Part shown: one piece after another, positions 45,623 to 54,508 of the stretch | Layout: the number at the start of each line of letters is the position of its first letter | Numbering within the stretch: the first letter of the stretch is position 1 | DNA from: Pontibacter virosus | Lineage (GTDB): Bacteria; Bacteroidota; Bacteroidia; Cytophagales; Hymenobacteraceae | DNA: 64,000 nucleotides | Direction of reading: 5' to 3' | Assembly: GCF_003096355.1 (NCBI RefSeq) | Contig: NZ_QEKI01000002.1 | Coordinates: 124,001 to 188,000 of the forward strand | The notes under the pieces: generated by a model | Database searches by the model: none | What the model was told of the DNA's origin: nothing | What the model saw: only the letters and a program-made list of their open reading frames with translations | Program-made: the position numbers and the translations under genes

Positions 45623-46231
45623 TTAGTTCTTGCCGTAAGACGTACGCTCTACAATGCTGCGGCCCAGGGTAATTTCATCCGTATACTCCAACTCCCCGCC
45701 TACCGGTACACCACGGGCAATAGTCGTGATGCGCACCTTGTGGTCGCGGAGTTTACGGGTCAGGTAAAAGGCAGTCGTGTCGCCCTCCATAGTAGGGCTG
45801 ATCGCCAGCAGAATCTCCTTTACTTCGGAGTTCGGCAGGCGCTCCAGCAGCGAGTCGATGTGCAGGTCCGACGGACCAATGCCCTCGATCGGGGAAATCA
45901 CACCGCCCAATACGTGGTACAAACCTTTGAACTGAGACGTATTTTCGATCGCAATCACATCCCGGATGTCGCTTACCACACACAGCAGGCTGCGATCACG
46001 GAGTGGGTTTAGGCAAATACTGCATACCTCGGTGTCAGAAATGTTGTGGCATTCCTTGCAGTGCTTCACCTCGGTACGCATTTTTACGAGCGCCTCAGCC
46101 AATAGAAAAGTCTCTTCAGACTCCTCTTTGAGCATGTGCAGCGCCAACCGCAGGGCAGTCTTGCGCCCTACGCCCGGGAGCTTCGCCAGCTCCTCCACGG
46201 CGTTTTCAATCAGTTTAGACGGAAATTCCAT
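45623..46231 (-). CDS. recR: Recombination mediator protein RecR
   Basis: This 202-residue protein works with RecO/RecF to load RecA on SSB-coated single-stranded DNA. It has a helix-hairpin-helix (L-P-G-V-G-R-K-T-A), a four-cysteine zinc finger (C58, C61, C70, C73), and a Toprim domain with V-S-D-I-R-D-V-I-A-I-E and a later S-P-T-M-E-G-D-T-T. Full length. It is 11 bases downstream of clpS in a two-gene operon. Confidence 0.97.
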   Translation of the reverse strand: MEFPSKLIENAVEELAKLPGVGRKTALRLALHMLKEESEETFLLAEALVKMRTEVKHCKECHNISDTEVCSICLNPLRDRSLLCVVSDIRDVIAIENTSQFKGLYHVLGGVISPIEGIGPSDLHIDSLLERLPNSEVKEILLAISPTMEGDTTAFYLTRKLRDHKVRITTIARGVPVGGELEYTDEITLGRSIVERTSYGKN

Positions 46232-46242
46232 TCAACCTCCCG

Positions 46243-46524
46243 CTACTCGATGTTGGCTGAAAGGTCTTTGTCGTGCAAGGCAGTACACATACCTGCCAAC
46301 TCTTCGTAAGACCCTACCTTTACGGTGCACTTGCCTTTGTAGTGGATCAGCAGCGTGCACTGCTCCGCCTGTTCCGCCGAGTGGCCGCATACCTTTATCA
46401 GGGTGGCGATCACGTGGTCAAATGTATTCACGTCGTCATTATACACAATCAGGTTGCGTAGATCGGTGCTCTCCTCGAGCAAGGCTACTTCATCCTGATG
46501 TAAAATTTGAGTCTCAATATTCAT
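46243..46524 (-). CDS. clpS: ATP-dependent Clp protease adaptor ClpS
   Basis: This 93-residue protein delivers N-degron substrates to ClpA(C)P. It shows the N-V-Y-N-D-D-V-N-T-F-type motif (here L-I-V-Y-N-D-D-V-N-T-F-D-H-V), the hydrophobic-residue binding pocket, and an H-Y-K-G-K segment where the family has H-x-x-G. The flexible N-terminal extension is short. It precedes recR closely. A TAATTTTG promoter box lies 4 bases upstream of the start codon. Confidence 0.93.
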   Translation of the reverse strand: MNIETQILHQDEVALLEESTDLRNLIVYNDDVNTFDHVIATLIKVCGHSAEQAEQCTLLIHYKGKCTVKVGSYEELAGMCTALHDKDLSANIE

Positions 46525-46528
46525 AGTG

Positions 46529-46536
46529 CAAAATTA
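46529..46536 (-). promoter_or_regulatory. -7 box of clpS-recR (probably leaderless)
   Basis: On the minus strand TAATTTTG matches TAnnTTTG and ends 4 bases before the clpS ATG. Confidence 0.6.
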
Positions 46537-46745
46537 GGAATTTTTGTGGAGCTACGGAAGCAGAAATCAGTATAAAACCAGCTTTCAGGCAAGCTCCGAT
46601 CAATCATAAAAAGGTATAGGTTAAAACAATCCCGAGCCGGGGTTAATTCCGGTAGGAGCAGATAATTTGAAGTATAATTACGCTTCACTTACCTTGAACT
46701 GCACGCCTATTTTCCATAATTTTACAGGTATAGCCTGATATACCT

Positions 46746-47288
46746 ATGCCAACCATCTCCACGGGTTTTAAAAAAGCTGTTAAGCAGCTGAGCGACAAAG
46801 AAAAGGAAGCTATTATTCTCAAGGCCGCACGCCGCGATGGGGAACTGTACGATTTGCTGTCCATTGAACTGGGCGAACTTACGCCGGAGGAAGCCTACGA
46901 CCAGACTACCAGTGCCATCCATGATCTGATGATCGGCACCACCGGTCGCTATTTAGGCCGTGCCCTCACCAAGTCCCTGCGCAAGTCGGCCAAGGAGATT
47001 GCCCGTTTCAAACGCATTACCAAGGACGTGAAGCTGGAGACAGACCTGCACCTATACCTGTTGCGCCTGATCTTCGACAACTTCACCGGGCAGTTTGATA
47101 GCTATTATAAGGCTTTCTATACCGCCACGGCCCGCCTCCTGCAGCGCACCATCCAGCTGATCCGCAAGAATTTGCACGAGGACTACCACCTGGAGTACAA
47201 AGACGAGCTCGACAATTTCCTGGAGCAGATCCACAGCCGCAACAAGCCGCTGATCTTTGATTTGCCGCGGGAGTTTGTGGTGGAGTAA
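46746..47288 (+). CDS. Conserved-looking all-helical cytoplasmic protein, function unknown
   Basis: This 180-residue protein has no signal peptide or membrane helix. It is highly charged and predicted almost entirely helical, with K/R-rich stretches (residues 70-95) and leucine-rich amphipathic segments (for example D-L-H-L-Y-L-L-R-L-I-F-D-N-F). Codon use matches the chromosome, and it is clearly a real gene by its base composition and reading-frame purity. It lies alone, followed 38 bases later by the AT-rich DCL/HNH-like gene. I do not recognise the family. Confidence 0.7.
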   Translation: MPTISTGFKKAVKQLSDKEKEAIILKAARRDGELYDLLSIELGELTPEEAYDQTTSAIHDLMIGTTGRYLGRALTKSLRKSAKEIARFKRITKDVKLETDLHLYLLRLIFDNFTGQFDSYYKAFYTATARLLQRTIQLIRKNLHEDYHLEYKDELDNFLEQIHSRNKPLIFDLPREFVVE

Positions 47289-47325
47289 GATTTCAACTTT
47301 TCTAAACGTTCTAGCATAGAAAATA

Positions 47326-48105
47326 ATGAGAAAGTCACTTCGAATCGGCAAAAGGGAGTTCAAGTTTAAAAAAGACGCAATAGCTCATTATCGTTCTATA
47401 CTGAATTCCTATGAGTTTGGGCAGTATTTAAATGACACTGACCTTGAAGACTTAATTGAATTGATGAATTACGATTATATCAATTATTTAGCGGGGTCAG
47501 AGAATATAGAAGGGACTGAATTAGACAAAGAAGGAGCTGAAGTTTCAAATACTATACCTGAAGATCAAACTTCGATTTTCATCGAAGATATTGTTGTAGC
47601 GAAGGTACAGTTTAGCACCAAGTGCTTTGAAGTAAATTACAGCGACGGCACTAGCCAGTATATCTCATATTTAATGATGGTAAATAATGAGCCGTACAAT
47701 CCTGAAAAACTATTCTATACAGCATGCAGAAACGCTGTCCATACTGATATTCGTGCTGTAAAACAGGCATACTTCGATAAATATTCAGTTAAAGGCCAAG
47801 TAAAGTGTCAAGAAACAGGTGTTCTTTCTAAATGGACAGAACTGGTTGTTGACCACAGACAGCCTAATACCTTTTCAATCATTGTAGACCGTTTCAAGGA
47901 AGTCAACAAGTTTGATTTTAATGCGATTGAATATGTTGCAAATAACGAAAACCACTTAGTCTTTGAAGAGCAAGCTTTAGTTGATAAGTTCAGATATTAT
48001 CACAAAGAGAAAGCTGTTTTAAGAGTAGTTAGAAAGGAATGTAATTCCAGTAGAACAGGTATGGCTAGGCTAAAGAAGTCTTCCAAAGATTTAACAATAG
48101 AATAG
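47326..48105 (+). CDS. DCL/DUF3223-like protein with HNH-like C-terminal half
   Basis: This 259-residue protein starts with F-x-F-K-K-D-A-I-A-H-Y-R-S-I-L and later K-C-F-E-V-N-Y-S-D-G-T, the layout of the DCL (DUF3223) domain known from plant rRNA-processing proteins and phage/bacterial homologues (about residues 5-120). The second half has C161-Q-E-T-G, V-V-D176-H177-R-Q-P-N-T-F, H226 in Y-Y-H-K-E-K-A, and E-C239-N240-S-S-R, resembling the D-H...H/N...C-N pattern of HNH nucleases, but with single Cys residues instead of CxxC pairs. The gene is much richer in A+T than its neighbours, pointing to transfer. Nuclease activity is inference. Confidence 0.6.
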   Translation: MRKSLRIGKREFKFKKDAIAHYRSILNSYEFGQYLNDTDLEDLIELMNYDYINYLAGSENIEGTELDKEGAEVSNTIPEDQTSIFIEDIVVAKVQFSTKCFEVNYSDGTSQYISYLMMVNNEPYNPEKLFYTACRNAVHTDIRAVKQAYFDKYSVKGQVKCQETGVLSKWTELVVDHRQPNTFSIIVDRFKEVNKFDFNAIEYVANNENHLVFEEQALVDKFRYYHKEKAVLRVVRKECNSSRTGMARLKKSSKDLTIE

Positions 48106-48335
48106 CTGCATAGCCCTAGCTTTTGTGGCATATATTTAAAGATTAAGATCTGGCAGAATTAGTATAATCCTACCCTGAGGGATAAGTCGCTACCTGTCCT
48201 TACATAACCACCATTCAGGCCATTCAACCTCTAACATCATCATTCCTCTCCATCCTAATTAAACCTTTTCTGATTTCTCCCCTCAAATCCTTAAATTTGA
48301 GAATCTAACCTAATCTAATCGACTTACACCCTGTC

Positions 48336-51300
48336 ATGAAGAAGCATACCTATTGGAGTATGTTCCTGGCGGCGGCGCTTGCCTTACCTTTGGGCACAGC
48401 CTCGGCGCAGGACAAAAAAGACAACAAGTGGAACGTGGAAGAAGCCCGCGGACCACAGAAAGAAATTACCGTAACAACCGACGAAGGCACCTGGATGAGC
48501 CTGGACGTGAGTCCGGACGGCAAAGAGATCGTATTCGACATGCTCGGCGACATCTATAGCATGCCCATCACGGGGGGCAAGGCCAAGTTGCTCCGCAGCG
48601 GCCGCGCTTACGAAGTGCAGCCCCGTTTCAGCCCTGATGGCAAGTTCATTTCCTTCACCTCCGATGCAGGTGGCGGCGACAACATATGGGTGATGAAACG
48701 CGACGGCTCCGATGCCAAGCAGATCACCAAAGAGAACTTCCGACTACTGAACAACGCCGTTTGGACGCCAGATGGCGAGTACCTGATTGCCCGCAAGCAC
48801 TTCACGGCCTCCCGTTCGCTGGGTGCCGGTGAGTTGTGGATGTACCATCGCTCAGGCGGAAGCGGTGTGCAGCTAACCAAGCGCAAAAACGACCAGCAGG
48901 ACGCCGGCGAGCCGATGGCATCGCCTGATGGCAAGTACGTGTACTTCTCTGAAGACATGAGCGGCGGCTCCACCTTCGAGTACAACAAAGACCCAAACAG
49001 CCAGATTTACGTGATTCGCCGCGTGGACCGCAACACGGGCGAGATCGAGAACATCGTGACCGGTAACGGAGGCTCCGTTCGCCCGGTTATCTCCCGCGAT
49101 GGCAAGCACATTGCCTTCGTGCGCCGTGTGCGCACCAAGTCTGTGCTTTTCATCCACGACCTGAAAACAGGTGAGCAGTGGCCGATCTATGACCAGCTGA
49201 GCAACGACCAGCAGGAAGCCTGGGCTATCTTCGGAGTATACCCGAACTTCGCCTGGACGCCTGACAACAAGAGCCTCGTGTTCTGGGCAGGTGGCAAGAT
49301 CAACAAGATTGATGTAGCCAGCCAGAAAGTGACCAACATCCCTTTCGAAGCCACCGCCACGCATCACATTGCCGAAGCTGTGCGCCACGACTTCAGCAAG
49401 GCTGGTGTTTCTCCGGATCAGTTTACAGCCAAAGCCATCCGTCACGCCGTGACGTCGCCTGACGGAAAACTTCTTGTATTCAACGCAGCCGGCCATATCT
49501 ACAAAAAAGAACTGCCAAACGGTAAGCCCGAGCGCGTGACCAACGGCAAAGATTTCGAGTTCTACCCAGCTTTCTCACCTGATGGCAAGACCCTCGTGTT
49601 CTCTACCTGGGACGATGAAAACCTCGGTGCGTTGGTGAAAGTGGACATCCGCAAGAAGAACGCGAAGCCAGCTAAACTGACTTCCGAAAAAGGCTTCTAT
49701 ACCAACGCTTCTTTCTCGCCAAACGGCAAGCTGATTGTGTACAGCAAAGACGGTGGCAACAACCACATGGGCTATGCCTTTGGTAACGAACGCGGACTGT
49801 ACTACATGACCGCCGAAGGTAAAAACCCGACGTTGGTGCAGAAAAGCGGCTTCAATCCGCTGTTCAACGCAACGTCTGACCGTATTTTCTTCACGGCAGG
49901 CGGTGGCGGTAAGTATACCTTCAAGAGCGTGGACCTAAACGGCAAGGAAGAACGCACGCACTATACCTCTACCTACACCGACCAGTTCTACCCAAGCCCG
50001 GACAACAAGTGGCTGGCTTTTGTGGAGCTGTTCAACGGCTATGTGGTACCCTTCTCGGCTAATGGTGCAGGTATGGAATTGAGCGCTGAAACCAAAGCTG
50101 TGCCTGTTGCCCGCTTTACCAAAGACGCCGGCACGAGTGTGCACTGGTCAGGCGACAGCAAGAAAGTGAACTGGGTGCTGGGCGACGAGTATTTCTCGAA
50201 CGACCTGAAAGACCGTTTCGCTTTCCTGGAAGGAGCCCCTGAGAAGTTGCCAGCCATTGATACCACAGGTATAAAGATCGGCCTGGAGTTCAAGACAGAT
50301 GCCCCGCAAGGCAAAGTGGCCTTCACCAACGCTCGCATCATCACGATGAAGGGCGATGAAGTGATTGAAGGCGGCACGATCATAGTGGACGGCAACCGCA
50401 TTGTGTCGGTTGGCAAAGGTATAGCCGTACCAAAAGACGCGAAAGTAATCGACGCCAGCGGCAAGACCATCATGCCAGGTATAGTTGACGTACATGCGCA
50501 CCTCGGTACCTTCCGCAACGGCATGAGCCCGAAACAGCAGTGGTCCTACCTGGCTAACCTGGCTTATGGTGTAACGACTACACACGACCCATCATCTACC
50601 ACGGAGATGGTGTTCAGCCAGTCAGAAGCTGTGAAGGCAGGTCACATGGTGGGTCCGCGTATCTTCTCCACGGGCACGATCCTCTACGGAGCTGACGGCA
50701 ACTTCAAAGCGGTGGTTAACAGCCTCGACGATGCCCGTTCGCACTTGCGCCGCATTCAGGCGGCTGGTGGTTTCTCGGTAAAGAGCTACAACCAGCCACG
50801 CCGCGAGCAGCGCCAGCAGATTATTCAGGCGGCCCGCGAACTCGACATGACCGTGGTACCGGAAGGCGGTTCGACTTTCTTCCACAACATGAGCATGATC
50901 CTCGACGGTCACTCTGGCATCGAGCACAATATTCCGATCGCCCCGCTTTACAAAGACGTGGTAGAAGTATGGAAGGCCTCCAACACTGGCTATACTCCTA
51001 CTCTGATCGTGAATTATGGCGCTACCAGCGGCGAGTACTACTGGTACCAGAACACCAAGGTATGGGAGAAAGACCGCCTGTTGAAATTCACGCCACGCTC
51101 GGTAATCGACGGTCGCTCACGCTTTGTGATGCAGGTACCGGATGAGGAATATCGTAACGGTTACTTCAAGACCTCAGAAGCCTGCAAGGCCCTGACGGAT
51201 GCCGGTGTGAAAGTGAACCTCGGCGCACACGGACAGCTGCAAGGCTTGGGTGCTCACTGGGAACTGTGGATGCTGCAGCAAGGTGGCATGACCAACCTGG

Positions 51301-51629
51301 AAGCCCTGCGTGCCGCCACCCTGAACGGTGCCGAGTACTTGGGTATGGGAAAAGAGCTCGGCTCACTGGAAACAGGCAAACTGGCTGACCTGATCGTGCT
51401 GGACCAGAACCCGCTGGAGAACATCCAGAACTCAGAGCACGTGCGCTACACCATGGTAAACGGCCGTCTGTTTGATGCTGCTACCCTGAACGAAACAGGT
51501 AACTACGATCGCAAGCCAGGTAAATTCTGGTGGGAAAACAACAAGTACGCCTCAACTTTCGACTGGCACGAAGGTACCGACACCCGCGTGGAAGGTATAG
51601 CTGGTGAGAACTGTACCTGCCGTCACTAG
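48336..51629 (+). CDS. Exported amidohydrolase with N-terminal TolB/PD40 beta-propeller
   Basis: This 1097-residue protein has a signal peptide (to about A-S-A-Q). WD40-like PD40 blades run over about residues 50-620 (S-P-D-G-K repeats: VSPDGKEIVF, FSPDGKFISF, TPDGEYLIA, FSPDGKTLVF, FSPNGKLIVY). An amidohydrolase domain covers about 665-1060, with the metal-binding D-V-H-A-H-L-G, later histidines in G-H-S-G-I-E-H and a C-terminal D-L-I-V-L-D-Q-N-P-L. Related proteins are called imidazolonepropionase- or prolidase-like, but the substrate is unknown. Expected in the periplasm. A strong terminator follows. Confidence 0.9.
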   Translation: MKKHTYWSMFLAAALALPLGTASAQDKKDNKWNVEEARGPQKEITVTTDEGTWMSLDVSPDGKEIVFDMLGDIYSMPITGGKAKLLRSGRAYEVQPRFSPDGKFISFTSDAGGGDNIWVMKRDGSDAKQITKENFRLLNNAVWTPDGEYLIARKHFTASRSLGAGELWMYHRSGGSGVQLTKRKNDQQDAGEPMASPDGKYVYFSEDMSGGSTFEYNKDPNSQIYVIRRVDRNTGEIENIVTGNGGSVRPVISRDGKHIAFVRRVRTKSVLFIHDLKTGEQWPIYDQLSNDQQEAWAIFGVYPNFAWTPDNKSLVFWAGGKINKIDVASQKVTNIPFEATATHHIAEAVRHDFSKAGVSPDQFTAKAIRHAVTSPDGKLLVFNAAGHIYKKELPNGKPERVTNGKDFEFYPAFSPDGKTLVFSTWDDENLGALVKVDIRKKNAKPAKLTSEKGFYTNASFSPNGKLIVYSKDGGNNHMGYAFGNERGLYYMTAEGKNPTLVQKSGFNPLFNATSDRIFFTAGGGGKYTFKSVDLNGKEERTHYTSTYTDQFYPSPDNKWLAFVELFNGYVVPFSANGAGMELSAETKAVPVARFTKDAGTSVHWSGDSKKVNWVLGDEYFSNDLKDRFAFLEGAPEKLPAIDTTGIKIGLEFKTDAPQGKVAFTNARIITMKGDEVIEGGTIIVDGNRIVSVGKGIAVPKDAKVIDASGKTIMPGIVDVHAHLGTFRNGMSPKQQWSYLANLAYGVTTTHDPSSTTEMVFSQSEAVKAGHMVGPRIFSTGTILYGADGNFKAVVNSLDDARSHLRRIQAAGGFSVKSYNQPRREQRQQIIQAARELDMTVVPEGGSTFFHNMSMILDGHSGIEHNIPIAPLYKDVVEVWKASNTGYTPTLIVNYGATSGEYYWYQNTKVWEKDRLLKFTPRSVIDGRSRFVMQVPDEEYRNGYFKTSEACKALTDAGVKVNLGAHGQLQGLGAHWELWMLQQGGMTNLEALRAATLNGAEYLGMGKELGSLETGKLADLIVLDQNPLENIQNSEHVRYTMVNGRLFDAATLNETGNYDRKPGKFWWENNKYASTFDWHEGTDTRVEGIAGENCTCRH

Positions 51630-51653
51630 GATTTACAGGTATAAGCTGATAAG

Positions 51654-51692
51654 AAACGAGCCGACTCAAAAGAGTCGGCTCGTTTTATTTTG
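51654..51692 (+). terminator. Terminator of the amidohydrolase gene
   Basis: Fourteen-bp perfect arms (51654-51667 and 51672-51685) with an AAAA loop and T-rich tail, 25 bases past the stop. Confidence 0.93.
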
Positions 51693-51767
51693 AAGGTGTA
51701 GACAATCGGCATGGCGTGATTCAAAGATCCCGGACTCAACTCAAAAGCCCCCTGGAATGTAATGCTT

Positions 51768-51823
51768 TTATGGCGCGAGCGTCCTCGCTCGTGTCTACTA
51801 TCGTGGGGCCTCCGGCCCCATTG
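51768..51823 (-). repeat. Short inverted copy of the dispersed repeat's last block
   Basis: The segment reads, on the minus strand, as the GGCCCCAC...AGACACGAGCGAGGACGCTCGCGCCAT block found at 37590-37632 and 45500-45540. Confidence 0.7.
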
Positions 51824-51929
51824 ATGAATCTATCACATACTAACCAATAATAGCCAACTGCTTAAATAAAAAGATACTTGGAATTTCAAAATAAACTATT
51901 AATTTAGTTTGAAACTTAAACACAGCACC

Positions 51930-52787
51930 ATGCCGCTATACCTGTACAGCATTCTCTTCGTTTGGCTCACTGCTTGCGGTTCCAAAGCCGAGAAAGTGAC
52001 AGCTGAAATTCCTGAAGGGAGAATCGAGTCCGAAGTACTGGTTAATCCCGCAGGAAAGACAATCGCAGAAAGGTTTTTCCCACCGAGAGGCTACAAAAGG
52101 GAAGCTCAACCAAATAACAGCTTTGGTAGTTATTTACAGCATTTTAAGCTGAAATCACATGGCGCAAAGGTGCATTATTACAATGGAGCGGTCAAACCGA
52201 ACGATGGTATTTATGATGCTGTGCTGGACATTGACGTAGGTACCCGCGACCTCCAACAATGCGCTGACGCTATCATGCGCCTACGGGCGGAGTACCTATA
52301 TGAGCAAAAGAAATACGATGCCATTCACTTTAACTTCACGAGTGGCTTTCAGGCAGATTACAGCAAATGGCAGCAAGGCTACCGGGTGCATGTGAAAGGA
52401 AATGATTGCTCTTGGGTTAAAAAAGCAACTCCATCAACTGCCTATGCTTCCTTCAAGGATTACCTGCAAGTCGTATTTACTTATGCCGGCACCTTATCGC
52501 TGGAGAAAGAGATGCAAGCTGTTTCGATAAAGGACTTGCAGATTGGCGACGTGTTCATCAAAGGCGGAAGTCCAGGTCACGCTGTGATCGTAATGGATAT
52601 GGCTATTGATGAACAAACAGGAGAAAAGCTGTTCCTGCTAGCACAAAGCTACATGCCAGCGCAGGAGATCCAGATTTTGAAGAACCCGATGAACCCAGGT
52701 ATAAGCCCATGGTATAGCACCAATTTCAGCGGCCCGCTTTTAACGCCAGAGTGGCCGTTCCAGCGGAGTCACCTCAAGCGGTTTTAG
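51930..52787 (+). CDS. DUF4846 lipoprotein
   Basis: This is 285 residues from ATG 51930 (an upstream TTG at 51909 would add seven residues before the signal). The signal ends in lipobox L-T-A-C16, so it is probably a lipoprotein. The mature part shows F-F-P-P-R-G-Y, N-S-F-G-S-Y-L-Q-H-F-K-L, Y-D-A-V-L-D-I-D-V-G-x-R-D-L-Q-Q-C-A-D-A-I-M-R-L-R-A-E-Y and F-N-F-T-S-G-F, the pattern of DUF4846 proteins, whose function is unknown. A Q-I-G-D-V-F-I-K-G-G-S-P-G-H-A-V-I-V segment late in the chain recalls NlpC/P60- or CHAP-like His strands, but no catalytic Cys is placed. It stands alone. Confidence 0.8.
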   Translation: MPLYLYSILFVWLTACGSKAEKVTAEIPEGRIESEVLVNPAGKTIAERFFPPRGYKREAQPNNSFGSYLQHFKLKSHGAKVHYYNGAVKPNDGIYDAVLDIDVGTRDLQQCADAIMRLRAEYLYEQKKYDAIHFNFTSGFQADYSKWQQGYRVHVKGNDCSWVKKATPSTAYASFKDYLQVVFTYAGTLSLEKEMQAVSIKDLQIGDVFIKGGSPGHAVIVMDMAIDEQTGEKLFLLAQSYMPAQEIQILKNPMNPGISPWYSTNFSGPLLTPEWPFQRSHLKRF

Positions 52788-53189
52788 TGTTATGTATGGC
52801 TTGTCTATCATCAGCTCTTTTCACCTGCCTATCTATGTTTAGAATGGGGCTAGCCACTGCAATTTGCATTGTATAAGCTTTGTAGCATCATACTTTGTTT
52901 GCATTACCGGATCCACCTCTGGAACAAGTCCGGCATCTTCTACTTCTCGAAGGAGGAGAGTCTGCTGTCGCCAACTCACAGGTATATCATTCAGGCCTAT
53001 GCCTTTCGGACTTCTACCAAATGAGTACGACTCTACCCCTCCCGAGAGGGGAACCGCGGCTATTGCCTTATCTAAGATATATGAATTATAGCAAACACAC
53101 CCTTGGCACGCATTGAAAGGGTAACTAGCTCCTGAAGCTATGAAACAGTAAAAATTATTATACCTGCAACAGTCCTAGCTACAAATCCC
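52788..53189. repeat. 402-base gap with a degenerate copy of the dispersed repeat (copy C)
   Basis: Bases about 53033-53186 hold a C-rich block with GAGGGG, GTAACTAGCTCCTGAAGCTATGAAACAG-type sequence, and TATACCTGCAAC...CTAGCTACAAAT, matching the middle and late blocks of copies A and B with gaps. Bases 52905-52975 hold a rearranged ACCGGATCCACCTCTGG block. No gene seen. Confidence 0.5.
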
Positions 53190-54380
53190 CTACTCCTTCA
53201 CCGCTGCCAACACCCGCTTAATCAACTCATCCGGATTCCCATTATGCCAGCGCCAAACAATCACGATATCATGCTCGGGATCTACCCAAATGGTATTCTG
53301 CCCGGCGCCTAAAGCGGCGTAACTGGTGGTTGGTGCACTCGGCCAGGCCTTGCCTTCCGTGTTAAGCCACCACAGGTAGCCGTAGTCCGGACCGACAGGT
53401 CCTCTTACAGTCGTTGCTTCCTTCACCCACGCTTCCGATACGATCTGCTTGTCTTTCCAACGGCCATTCCGCAGGAACAGGTAGCCGAAGCGGGCTTCGT
53501 CGCGGGCGCTGATCCAGAGGCCACCACCCCATCGGGTACCGCCGCTCACTGAAGGCATGCGCTTGCCGTCTATTTCTACATAAGAGTTACGGTAGGGCAC
53601 ATATTGCCAGGTGTTAGAAGCGTCTATCGGATCCATTACTTCGTCTTTGAAAACTTCCGGCAGTGGCTTCTTCCAGAGGCGCAGCATAGACAAGGCAAAA
53701 CGATTGATGCGCACATCGTTGTACTCGTAGAAAGTGCCCGGCTCCTGCAGTTCGCGTGGCTTGCGTTCGCCTTTGCCATATTCTTCTTTGCCTACAAAAT
53801 CATGCTTTTTGCCCCATAGCTCGCCTTCCCATTCACTTGTTTGCCGCACGTGGTGTTCCCAGGTCACTTTGCGGTTCTGCTCTGAGTCATAGCCGCCGTC
53901 CTTTACGTAGTTGGCTACCGGGTCCTGGATGTCTTTGATCATACCTCGATCGATGGTGATACCCAGTATCGTCGAGAGCACACTTTTAGCCACGCTGTAA
54001 GTCGGGTCTACCCGCTCGGTTTCGCCCCACTCGGCCACAATGTAGCCGTTCCTTAGTATGATGCCGTTCGTGCTGGCCCTGTCGTTAGGTATAGGACCGA
54101 GCATTTTGCCGAAAATTTCCTCTTGTGTCGAGAAATCTTTGGGCATTTGAGTCGTCTCCTGCTGTTTGGCCCACTCAACCGCTTCCTGCAACATAGCTGC
54201 GTCCATACCCAGTTGCTCTGGCTGCCTCTTTTCCCAGTTATCGCCTTTGCCGGGGTAGTATACCTTTGTCTCGGTCTGTTGTGCGCTTGAGGTTGCTGTA
54301 GTTTGCTGCGGCTGTTGCTGGCAGCCGCCTATACCCATTGTCAGGGCGAGCGCCAGGTATAGGAATTTGTCTTTTAGCAT
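53190..54380 (-). CDS. Serine hydrolase of the beta-lactamase/class C fold, lipoprotein
   Basis: This 396-residue protein has a signal and lipobox G-I-G-G-C20 followed by a Gln/Thr linker. It carries the S129-V-A-K132 catalytic motif of the beta-lactamase/transpeptidase-like fold, and Y220-N-D222 in the place of the Y-x-N motif. A W-V-D-P-E-H-D-I-V-I-V-W-R-W-H segment near the C-terminus forms the last strands. Most such chromosomal proteins are esterases, peptidases or transpeptidase-like enzymes rather than antibiotic-resistance enzymes. It is membrane-anchored on the periplasmic side; substrate unknown. Confidence 0.87.
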   Translation of the reverse strand: MLKDKFLYLALALTMGIGGCQQQPQQTTATSSAQQTETKVYYPGKGDNWEKRQPEQLGMDAAMLQEAVEWAKQQETTQMPKDFSTQEEIFGKMLGPIPNDRASTNGIILRNGYIVAEWGETERVDPTYSVAKSVLSTILGITIDRGMIKDIQDPVANYVKDGGYDSEQNRKVTWEHHVRQTSEWEGELWGKKHDFVGKEEYGKGERKPRELQEPGTFYEYNDVRINRFALSMLRLWKKPLPEVFKDEVMDPIDASNTWQYVPYRNSYVEIDGKRMPSVSGGTRWGGGLWISARDEARFGYLFLRNGRWKDKQIVSEAWVKEATTVRGPVGPDYGYLWWLNTEGKAWPSAPTTSYAALGAGQNTIWVDPEHDIVIVWRWHNGNPDELIKRVLAAVKE

Positions 54381-54508
54381 AGTATCAGGTGCGTTTAGAA
54401 TGTGCCCCTAAAACTACTTAAAGTAAGGTATAACTACTAGTCTGGCAAACCGACTTTAAACAAAAGTCTGACACCTATGGTAGAATAAAGTTCACAGGCA
54501 GAAATAAT

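Noticed and set aside
53190-54380. Beta-lactamase-fold protein as an antibiotic-resistance gene
   Set aside because: The SxxK motif alone is shared with many esterases and peptidases, and the protein is a chromosomal lipoprotein without mobile context.
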